DNA of 64,000 nucleotides, from positions 62,001 to 126,000 of the forward strand of contig NC_057789.1 in the NCBI RefSeq assembly GCF_014905175.1, read 5' to 3'. The notes below the pieces were generated by a model. The model saw nothing but the letters and a program-made list of their open reading frames with translations. It was not told where the DNA came from and did no database searches. Numbering within the stretch: position 1 is the stretch's first letter; each line of letters starts with the position of its first letter. The position numbers and the translations under genes were made by a program. The DNA comes from Aphidius gifuensis (lineage: Eukaryota; Arthropoda; Insecta; Hymenoptera; Braconidae). This document shows positions 12,661 to 22,164 of the stretch, piece after piece.

Positions 12661-12694
<34 letters not shown>
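12661..12694. repeat. (CAT)n microsatellite
   Basis: About 11 uninterrupted CAT units in non-coding DNA, of the same kind that is found in-frame in several genes of this window. Confidence 0.8.
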
Positions 12695-12695
<1 letters not shown>

Positions 12696-13469
12696 CAATA
12701 GGTAGCAAGTTTATTTTTTTTTTTCAGGCAAATCGATAATTTCTATTAATGATCTACATATTGCATGGACTTGGATTTTCATCGGGTATTATTTACATCA
12801 ACTTTAAATTTTTAACAATAATATTGCACTTGCAAATATCAAGGGAAGGTTGCAAATAATAATAATAATTATTTTCTCCTTAAAAATGCTTAAAAATAGA
12901 CAGACACACAGTTGGGCACTGATACTGATACGATTGGATACGATACGACAGAGATAAAAATATATTTCACACTGTTCTACACAATACACATACTGACACA
13001 TGCATACAATACACATCCATTATTATTTTGGAGTAAAACAGAGTAAAAGATAAAAAGTCAGACTGCTGACTGAGTCAGACAAAATAAGACAAAATCCATA
13101 GATTCACAGTTGTGTGTTTTGTAGATTATAGAAAAACATTGTATAAATTATTAAAATTAATTGTGAAATATTTTATAATATTACACGTAAATAAAACAAT
13201 AAAATAACAGGTAAATTAATATTTAGGTAATTTATTTATAAAGGGGCATCCTTAAAATGTTGAAAATGTTTATCGATCCATTTTGTCCATGAGAAGAAAA
13301 AAAAAAATGGATTCGATTTAGGGTTGAAAGATGATGATGTTGAAAAAAATTAGACTGGCTGTTATTATAATTAAATAAAAAACTCATTTCAGATGTCATA
13401 AAATTGTGTTGATAAAAAAAAGATACATATTTATTTATAAATATTTAAAAAAATAAATATCAATACGGA

Positions 13470-14016
13470 ATGACGAGGCCTCCAACAAATGATAATCTTG
13501 TGACACAACATAAACTTGTGGTTTGTAGATATATATTATATACCTGTACTAAATATTATATAGGTTGTTGGTGAGACAGTGTGTCATCAATACAATACAT
13601 TAGTCGATGTCCTATAGTCATGTCATCACTATGATAAATATTAATCCAATTATATTATATATTATTTAAATATTACAGCTGGTTAAAGATAGAGATAGAG
13701 ATGTTTATCCAATGCTTCTTGCTGCAAATAAAGTTGATTTAGTACATTTGCGAAAAGTTAGTGAAGAACAGGGAAGAGAATTGGCACATAAACTTGGAAT
13801 TCCATATATTGAAACATCAGCCAAGGATCCACCACTAAATGTTGATGCTGCTTTTCACGAGGTAATTTATAATACATATGCTATTTTTATTATTATTATT
13901 TTATATTATTATTATTAATTTTTTAGGTTGTAAGAATAATTCGCAATCAGCCACCAACAGAATTTGAAAAAAATCGTAGAAAACGAAGAAGATCCGGCAA
14001 GTGTACTCTTTTATAG
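13470..14016 (+). CDS. MRAS: M-Ras/R-Ras-type small GTPase, internal G-domain exon missing
   Basis: Exon 1 starts at ATG 13470, encodes MTRPPTNDNLVTQHKLV and ends before a GTTTGT donor at 13521. After a short intron (acceptor at 13562-13563) the sequence reads GTTGTTGGTGA, which continues the Ras motif as VVG(D), then abruptly stops resembling Ras. The next recognisable exons are 13679-13861 (LVKDRDRDVYPMLLAANKVD with the NKxD G4 motif, and IPYIETSAKDPPLNV with G5) and 13927-14016 (VVRIIRNQPPTEF, basic tail, CAAX box CTLL). The G4/G5 part and the DPPLNVD segment are characteristic of M-Ras. About 85 residues (P-loop GxxxxGKS, switch I, DTAGQE switch II) have no place between 13575 and 13678. 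This could be a real deletion making a pseudogene, or an assembly loss. The flanking exons show no stops or frameshifts, which argues for a recent event or an artefact. Confidence 0.8.
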
Positions 14017-15366
14017 AAATTACATTTAAAAATTATATTGATTATTTTTTAAAATGACAAAAATATGTGTGATTTAAATAATCAGGTTTATTTATAGTTA
14101 TTTATTTTTCATTTGACAAGTCAAAATTTGAAATATATATTTTATTCAATTTTCATGATAAAAAAATACAAAAAAATTTAATTTTTTATATGCAATTGTC
14201 AAGAGGTTTAATTTAAAAAAAAAATTTATCATTAGAATTATTAATTGCTCATGTTTGATTCATATATAATATAAATTATTATAAATACAAGCACAATTGA
14301 AGAAATTCATCAGTCATACAATATGACTATAATTACTTTTTATATATAAAGAAAACAAATATTTTATGTATATATATAATATATAGCCTAGGTATATTTT
14401 ATTTTGGTAAAAAAAGAGAAATTAAAATTATAATTGCAGACTATGATTTTTAGCACAACAAAAAAAATCATTATTATTTATTATTTTTGAGTATTAATTT
14501 TCTACCTTTATTTAAAAATGAAAAAAAATATATAAAAATGCTGCCAAAGCATGGCCTATTCTGATTGTCAAGTAAATAGTACATATGTATTATGTAGTAG
14601 TATTCTTTATTTTATAATTCATGCGGTGGCAATTCATAATAATAACTCAAAGTTAATGTTTGCTCTATATGTATGTAAATTAATTTATTGTTATTTTAAA
14701 TACAATTGTGTGTGTGTGTGTGTGTTATGTATGTGACAATAATATATAATTACAATCAATCGATTCATTGAGATGAAATAGAAAACAAATAGATTGATAA
14801 TAGCTCAAACATTTTGTTAAAATTGGCAAGAAAAAAACATGCACAAGAAAATAATATTAATATAGAAATTTTATTTCAAACACAAATTATTATACATACT
14901 AGTAGTAAAAATTTCATCAATATTTTTACATAAAAAGTAAATTGGAAAACATGAATAGTTTTAAATATATAAAAATAATTGATATTATTATTATTATTAT
15001 TAAAATAAATAACAATACAGCTGTGATAAAAAAAAGATAAAATACAACTACTCGGCCAGCTAGCGAAAATTAATAAAAATTAAAAATTATATTTATTGAT
15101 TAAAATAATAATAATAATAATAATAAAATGTATTGTTGTTGTCGTTGTTGTTGTTATTTTTAAATTTGCGTATGATTGTGTATGTATATGAATATATTTT
15201 TCCCAAGACATCTGGCCAAATGATGACTATTTAAAAATATTGTCTAAATTTAATTTGTGCTGGGCACTAAATACTGTAAAATGACACACAATAAACAAAA
15301 ACATAATTAAAAAATTATTTACATAATTATTAAGATATGACGTTAATTTAAAAAATTGATATTATT
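14017..15366. other. Intergenic between convergent M-Ras and RPAIN
   Basis: 3' flanks of two convergent genes. AT-rich, with a (GT)n run near 14708-14724, TAA repeats near 15108 and GTT repeats near 15133. No coding frame worth reporting. Confidence 0.5.
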
Positions 15367-16198
15367 TTATCGAATAATTGCAAATGAAAAACAATCTTCA
15401 CAAGCAAGATAAAGTTCAACTGTATTACTTTCAGAAATAATAGCCTCAAATGAAGCTCGTTCTGGACATTTTTTAGAGTGTAAAAATATATGATGTTCCA
15501 ATGAATAACTAAGTTGTTCAAGTGTCATTGTTGGAGGCAATTTAAGTTGACAAACACGACATGATAAACCACTTGGTGTTGGTTTTATTAATCCTTTTTC
15601 ACAAATTGGACAAATAACTTGTATTTCCATTGATTGTTCACCATAATATAACAATTTGCTTTCTTCAATTTTTTCTTGTTCTTCTATCCATAGCCATTTT
15701 TCTAAAATAAAAAAATAAATATTATTAATTATCAATTATTAATTCATAATAATAATTGAGTAAAAAATTACCTTGTTCAGCAATAATTTCACGTTCAAGT
15801 TCAATTGATTCTTCCAATGTCAATGGTATTATAACATTATTAGGATTATCAATATCCATTGTTGCTGTTGTTGTTGATGTTGTAATATCAATAATTTCTT
15901 TTCTGACAATATCATGAAGTTTTTCTTGATATATTTCATTGTCATTATTTAAAAATCCAAGTCTTTTTGAATTAAATAATTCACCTCTTTTTTCACGTAA
16001 TTTTTCTCGACATCTCTATTATTAAATTATTAAATTGTTTTAGTATTTTAATTATTAAAAAAAAAAAAAAAAAAGTATAAAATTAATTCTAACCTGTCTG
16101 AGAACTTGTTTTAATTCTGGACTTCCAAATCTAATTTTATCAACAGCAGCTTTTGTATTTAATTTCATTGACACACGATCATTAACAAATTGAGACAT
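15367..16198 (-). CDS. RPAIN: RPA-interacting protein (nuclear import adaptor of replication protein A)
   Basis: RPAIN binds RPA and brings it into the nucleus with importin beta. Three exons (16198-16094, 16015-15772, 15701-15367) give 227 residues, close to the usual about 220. The N-terminal basic helix is typical (LKQVLRQRCREKLREKRGELFN, shown here across the exon 1/2 junction). The middle is acidic. The C-terminus is a zinc-finger-like domain with CPICEKGLI, CRVC, a His pair (LEHHIFLH) and a final CEDC, matching the family C-terminal domain. The start ATG is the first in frame. It is divergently arranged with WDR24, with 307 bp between the two start codons, so the two genes probably share a promoter region. 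Family assignment rests on the order of the zinc-ligand pairs and the N-terminal helix. Confidence 0.88.
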
Positions 16199-16505
16199 TA
16201 TTTATTTATTTATTTACTTGTAACAATTTTTAACAAAAAAAAAAACAAAAAATAACATAAATATCACAGTACAAATTGGTACAAATTTTGTTGTTGAATG
16301 TTGTTGTTTTTTTTTTTTTTTCGTTTGTAAAATTGTAATACATTTTTCGGGCTGGTTTTCATAAATTGCGATAAAAAAAAATCAATTGACAATTTGACAT
16401 CAACTTCATATTATTTATGTTGATTTATGTATTTATTTGTTTGTTGTTTTCGAGTTTTAATTTAATAGGAAAATAATAAATAATGAAAAATAATTAAATT
16501 TAATA
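16199..16505. promoter_or_regulatory. Bidirectional promoter region RPAIN / WDR24
   Basis: The 307 bp between divergent start codons. It contains a poly-T tract (about 16306-16321) and the sequence ttttcgggctggttttc, the only GC-richer patch. The position implies a shared promoter; no core element could be identified with confidence. Confidence 0.5.
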
Positions 16506-19500
16506 ATGACATCTAAAACTGGCTTTATATCACAAGAAAGTCCAGCAAATGCATTGGCACTTAATAAAGATAATTCACAAGTTGTCATTGCCGGACGAAA
16601 TGGTTTGTTATTGTTGTTGTTTTTTATTTAAAAAATAGATTATATAATGAATATATGAAAATTTAAATTTACAGTATTTAAAATATTTACACTCTATGAG
16701 GATAAATTTGAAGAAGCATGCAATTTACGAGTTGGAAAAAATTTAAATTTAAATTTTTCATGCAATGATATTGCATGGAATTTAATTGATCATCATATAT
16801 TAGCAACAGCAGCAACAAATGGTGCTGTTGTATTATGGAATTTAAATAAAGTATCAAGATCAAAACAAGAACATGTATTTACTGATCACAAAAGAACAGT
16901 TAATAAAGTTAGTTTTCATATGACTGAACCAATGTGGCTTATATCTGGTTCACAAGATGGTACAATGAAATGTTTTGATTTACGTATTAAAGAAGCTGTT
17001 AAAACATTTTACAGTAATACTGAATCTGTTCGTGATGTACAATTTTCACCACATCAACAGCATACATTTGCTGCAGTATCAGAAAATGGACATGTACAAC
17101 AATGGGATTTACGTCGTCCAGATCGTTATTATCAATATTTTACAGCACATTCTGGACCAATATTTGCATGTGATTGGCATCCAGAAATGACATGGCTTGC
17201 AACAGCATCACGTGATAAAACAATTAAAATTTGGGATTTATCAATAAAACCAAAATGTTTTTATACAATAAATACAATAGCATCTGTTGGACGTATTAGA
17301 TGGAGACCACAACGTAAATATCATATTGCTAGTTGTGCACTTGTTGTTGATTGTAGTATAAATGTATGGGATATACGTCGTCCATTTATTCCATTTGCTA
17401 GTTTTAATGAACACAAAGATGTACCAACTGGTGTTGCTTGGCGTGGTAATCCACAATCATTTTTATCAACAAGTCGTGATTGTACATTGTATCATCATTT
17501 ATTTCAAGATGCAACAAGACCAGCAAATAAAGCAAATCCACAAGGTATTGCATTAAATTGTAATGGTGATGTTGCATATGCATGTAAACTTAATAATTAT
17601 TACAATAATAATAATCATAATATTAATTGTAATGATATATTATCAACAACAACAACGACAACAACAACAACATCATCAACAATAATTGCAGCAACATTAA
17701 CAAATGAAGTTGAAGGTGATGTTGAAAATGAAATTGAAACTGAAACTGAAGCTGAAGTATCTGTGGCAGCAGCATCACCAACTACAACAACAACAACAAC
17801 ATCAACAATAACAATACCAACAACATCGACAATGATACAAACACCAACAGCAATATCACCATCACCGCCATCAATAACAACAATACTACTACCACCACCA
17901 CCACCTCTACCAACAACCACAACATCAATAACAACAATACTGCCATCCTTATCATCATCAGCATCATCATCATCATTATTATTATCGACAACAACATTAA
18001 CATCATCATCATCAACAACAACAACAACAACATTATCATCATCACCTTCATCAACAATAATGACAACAACAACGACAACAACAATATCAACGACAACAGC
18101 TGCAGAAGCAATCATAACAACTATGGCTCCAACATTATCATCATCGTCATCATCAACATCATTATCATCATCAACAACAACAACAACAACAACAACAAAA
18201 CCACTAAAAAATTCAACACGTAAAATACCAACAAGTAGTGATCAATTTTGTATGGCAACAAGTATTATGCATAGATTTACATTAACAACTAAACCACGTG
18301 GACCAAAATGGTTTAAAATATGTGCTGAAGAATATTTATTGAGTGGTAGATTGAGCGATATTTGCGATAAAAATGCTAAAATTGCGAGTAGCTGTGGTAG
18401 ACATGATGTTTGTGCCATTTGGAATATAATAAAAACTCTCTATGAAAGTCCACCAAAAAAAAATTATAAGAGTAATAATGGTTTATTTAAAAAATCAACA
18501 AATATTAAAAATATTGAATTATCATTATCATCATCCAATGATGTAAAAAAAATGAAACAAAATGGAATTAATAATAATAATAATAATAATAATAATGTTA
18601 GTATTATTGAGGATGATATTGAAACTGATGAAATATCAGAAAATTTTATTTTTCCAAGATTATCAATTTGTCGATCAGACTATCGTATATTATTAAATGA
18701 TCATAAACGTGATGCAAAAGGTGATTTCTTTTTTGGTGAAAGTGAATTGGATCCAATGACAACAATTGATTACAACAATGATACCACCAGTAATGATGAT
18801 ACCAATAACAACAACACAAATAATAATAGCAGTAATAACAATAATAATAATAATGACAACAGCATCAACAACAATTCAAATACAAATACAAATAATAACA
18901 ATAATAATGATAGTACTAATGATAATACAGCAACAACAACAACAGCAACAACAACAAATAATAGTAATGATAATGATAATTGTGGTTTAAATAGAGAAGC
19001 ATTTCCTCTTCGTCATGAAATACAAGATCGTTCACCACCACCAGAACAATATCCAAATAATTCACCTGAAATAATTGATGGTTCTGTATCGGCAATTGAT
19101 GATCAACCATGTCAATTGGTTTTAACAAATATACCAAAACCATTATTTTGGGATCCAACAGAAGTTGTTAAAGAAGCATTAAAACATCATGCTGCAATAC
19201 GTGATGTACAAACATCAGCAACAATATTAATAGCACTTGGTAATAAAAGAAATAATTTAAATTTTGAAATAGCAATACAAGAACATTGGCTACTGGAATA
19301 TATTGACATGTTGGCTAGATTTAAATTATACAATGTTATAACACAAATAATTCAGCTTGCATGGATACCATCTGTATCACAATTAAATCAACAATCAACA
19401 ATGATACATGTTTGTTGTACATCATGCACAAAACCATTACAAAGATCAGCATGGATATGTGATCGTTGTCATACATCAAAACATGCATTGTGTTCAATTT

Positions 19501-19637
19501 GTCATCAAGTTGTCAAGGGTGTTTATGCATGGTGTCAAGGATGTACACATGGTGGACATGTATTGCATATGAAAGAATGGTTTATTAATAATCGTTGTTG
19601 TCCAACTGGTTGTGGTCATATTTGTGAATATACTTGA
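16506..19637 (+). CDS. WDR24: GATOR2 subunit WDR24 (WD40 propeller plus C-terminal RING-type zinc module)
   Basis: WDR24 is part of GATOR2, which opposes GATOR1 and so promotes TORC1 activation by amino acids at the lysosome; the human RING module has E3 activity (family knowledge). Two exons (16506-16602 and 16675-19637) give 1019 residues, longer than the about 790 of human WDR24. Residues 1-335 form the WD40 propeller (ISGSQDGTMKCFDLRI, TASRDKTIKIWDLS, CSINVWDIRRPFIPFASF). Residues about 338-541 are a Thr/Ser-rich, microsatellite-encoded insertion (ACA, TCA repeats). Asn runs follow at about 663 and 730-802. The alpha-solenoid helices around 850-935 are conserved (LLEYIDMLARFKLYNV), and the end (945-1019) has paired Cys/His zinc ligands (CDRCHTSKHALCSICHQVV; CQGCTHGGHVLHMKEW). 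The low-complexity insertions explain the extra length. Translation start is at the ATG following RPAIN's divergent promoter. Confidence 0.95.
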
Positions 19638-20303
19638 TTTATTTATATTATTATTAAATTGTAAATAAATTTGTACAAATTATTAGAAAACAAAATTAAA
19701 ATTATTTTATAATAATATTGTGATTGATTACAATTTACAATGTTTTTTGCTAAATTTAAATGAATTTTATTAATATTAATACAAGTGCAAAAATGATGCT
19801 GCATTTTGTCGTATTTAATTTTTATTAATTTGTGCAATTTGTCAAATACATAATAAGCTTAATAACAAATTCATAAAATTAAATTAATCAAACGACGAAA
19901 TGGAATAGTTTAATGAATTAAAAAAATTATAATAAAAATATATATTTTCAATTATAATTAGTATCAAACTATATTTTAAAAATTAAATCAACCATAGGAC
20001 ATCATCAATTATCAGTCCAGTAAAATTAATTAATTGTTTGTTTTCTTTTTTTTTTTTTAAATGAAAAATATTATCTCTTTTTCTTAGATACACACACACA
20101 CACACATACATATACATATATTAATAATAATAATAAAAGTGAATTTTGATTTTCTTAAATCTATTTTGCTTGTCGTTTTTTTTTTCCTTGTCTTTGTATT
20201 ATTATTATTAGTAGTAGTAGTAATGAACTTGTTTTGTAATTATTTATTTATCTATTTTAATAAATTATAAATTATAAAATTGAGTGTTGATGATAAATTG
20301 TTG
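19638..20303. other. Intergenic between convergent WDR24 and Ral
   Basis: AT-rich 3' flanks of the two genes, with a (CA)n run near 20091-20107 and a TAG triplet repeat near 20210. No coding signal. Confidence 0.5.
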
Positions 20304-20405
20304 TTAAAGAATTATACAACAACGTTTTTTAGTTTTTATTTCAGCTTCAATTTGATTATCTTGTGCTTTTCGCGCTGCAATAGCACGCATCAAATCAAAA
20401 AACAC
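20304..20405 (-). other. Rala: Ral alternative last exon B (CCIIL tail)
   Basis: Acceptor TTTTCAG before GTGTTTTTTGAT, 33 codons plus stop. It encodes VFFDLMRAIAARK, an acidic/Gln stretch and the end RCCIIL. The CAAX is CIIL, with a second Cys just before it that could be palmitoylated. The first seven codons are near-identical to exon A, the rest diverged, as expected for a duplicated terminal exon under separate constraint. Confidence 0.8.
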
Positions 20406-21001
20406 CTGAAAATATACAAAAAGTAATGAGTCTTTTTTCAATATAGGCACATAATAACATTTAAGCCATAACAAAAATTCCACCAACATAAATTAAAATT
20501 AAATTAAATTAATAATAAACAAAAACAAAAGCCAACCTAGAGAATTGAACACTTGATTTTCTTTCTCTTTGCACGATCCTTGCCACGACCGTTAATTGCT
20601 GTTTTATCTTCAATTTTACGTGATCTTATTTCACGCATCAAGTCAAAAAATACCTGTAAAAACATAACGTGTGCATAGTGCAACGAGAAAAAAAAATAAA
20701 AGAAAATAATAAATAACAAAAAACAAATAAACAAATAAATAAAATATCACAATAAGCAACAATAATATTGACATAAATAATAACAACAATTTGTTGTTGT
20801 ACTTGATAATAATGATGATAAATTACCTTGTCAACATTTTCTCTAGTTTTAGCACTTGTCTCAACATATGGTACACCCCATTGTTGTGATCTTGATTGTG
20901 CCTCGGCTAAACTAACTTTTCTCTTTTCTTGAAGATCACTTTTATTACCAACTAATAAAAATGGTATATTTTCATCATTTTTAACTCGCAATATTTGTTC
21001 T
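20304..21001 (-). CDS. Rala: Ral small GTPase, 3' half with two alternative last exons
   Basis: Ral is a membrane-anchored GTPase acting through the exocyst and RalBP1. The shared exon 21001-20827 encodes REQILRVKNDENIPFLLVG, NKSD (G4) and VETSAK (G5), ending ENVDK in phase 0. Two downstream exons can each follow: 20653-20537 and 20405-20304. Both begin with VFFDLMR and end in a CAAX box and stop, so they are mutually exclusive. The first gives the tail with GRGKDRAKRKKIKCSIL, like Drosophila Rala; the second gives KTKKRCCIIL with a double Cys, closer to the vertebrate RalA/B style. The P-loop and switch exons, which should precede 21001 on this strand, are not found between here and the MIOS start, nor in the other minus-strand gaps of the window that I checked. 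Either they lie beyond a very long first intron holding MIOS, or they are missing from this assembly. Confidence 0.88.
20537..20653 (-). other. Rala: Ral alternative last exon A (CSIL tail)
   Basis: Acceptor TTTACAG before GTATTTTTTGAC, 38 codons plus stop. It encodes VFFDLMREIRSRK, a basic hypervariable region and the CAAX motif CSIL; a Leu at the last position predicts geranylgeranylation (family rule). It lies nearest the shared exon. Confidence 0.85.
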
Positions 21002-22164
21002 CTGAAAAAATGCAAATCAATTATATCCTACTCCCATCCATCACTCACTTTCTCCTTCCATAGTAACATTATTCACTAATATTGTACTGCTTGCATCAAA
21101 TTTTTACTCCTCATTTTAACATTTTTGTTCAGTCTGTAAAAAAATAAAAAACAAAAAACAAATCAAATTTCATTATCAAATATAATCCAGGATGTAATTA
21201 TACCTAAGTGTATTTTTAATCAGCGTGGGACATCATTTTTCATTATTATAATTAAATAAATTAAACAAGTAATGATATTATTTTTTTTTTAATTCAACAA
21301 TCAGAGCAAAAAATAAATTATTCATTAGTTTACTCCAATTTTTTTATTTTAAAATAAACAACATGAGATTAATTAAATAATAATAATAATAAATAAAGGT
21401 TATTTACCCAAGTAATAATGATGAACTTGAATAATAATAATAATTTTTTGGTCAACAACACTGTTAATAATATTTATAAACAATTAAAAATATACCTATA
21501 TAGTTGTGTGATGATGATGTTTAAATAATAATAATAATAATAATAATAAATAACAAAAATATACAGGGCGTATGCAGAAATTGATGAATAATAGTGTGAA
21601 AAGGCGGTGCCGCGTTGTCGGTGAATAAGACAATAAATATATGATATGTATGTACTATGTAGTATGTACACAAGTATATGTATCGAGGAAAAAAAAAAAA
21701 AAAAAAAAAAAGAAAAATTGTGTGTATGTATTGTTGAGGATATAGGGTACCTATGATGTTGATCACATATGAATCACAGTTTGACATATTAAATCAAATT
21801 ATAAATTTTCATTAAAAAATATAATAAATGTTATAAATTATTACCTTTTATATTAGTGTTTATTTATCAAATTGAAAAAATCACTTGTCAGAATAAAACT
21901 GTCTGAATAAATACTTTAATACACATGCATTTATAACTGTAAATATATACATATGTACATACAATTAAATAAGTGTGTGTGCACATGATGCTGCGAGTAC
22001 AATTTTTTACCGCATTATCATTATGTCGCTTTTATCAGTCTGTTTTTTTTTTTTCTCCCTCTCTTTCTCTCATTTTTAACAACAAAAACAACAACAACAA
22101 CAAACCATATGATCATTTAAAGTTGACTTTAATTTACTTGTATAGGATTTTAAAAAATTAAGAA
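21002..22164. other. Region between Ral exons and MIOS start; expected Ral 5' exons not seen
   Basis: AT-rich, with TAA repeats near 21524-21548 and a 23-nt poly-A near 21689-21711. It should contain either a Ral intron or the Ral promoter, plus the MIOS promoter and 5' UTR. Both strands were read for the P-loop, switch I and DTAGQE segments of Ral and none was found. Confidence 0.5.

Larger units (their letters stand above)
11342..13469. other. Intergenic: kelch 3' flank to M-Ras 5' flank
   Basis: About 2.1 kb of AT-rich DNA with no believable reading frame. It carries a TAA microsatellite (about 11927-11969) running into GATT repeats, and a CAT repeat at 12661-12694. Around 13062-13080 there is a TGAGTCA (AP-1-like) sequence. 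I searched here for exons of a Ras-type GTP-binding core and found none. Confidence 0.5.

Noticed and set aside
17615..18115. 166-codon open frame on the minus strand opposite WDR24
   Set aside because: It translates to poly-Val/Asp from the complement of ACA/TCA repeats; it is a shadow of the repeat, with no start context or composition of a real protein.
20304..20405. Second Ral terminal exon as a separate GTPase pseudogene
   Set aside because: Only the terminal exon is duplicated, at the same phase and with an intact acceptor and CAAX; no other exon of a second gene is nearby.
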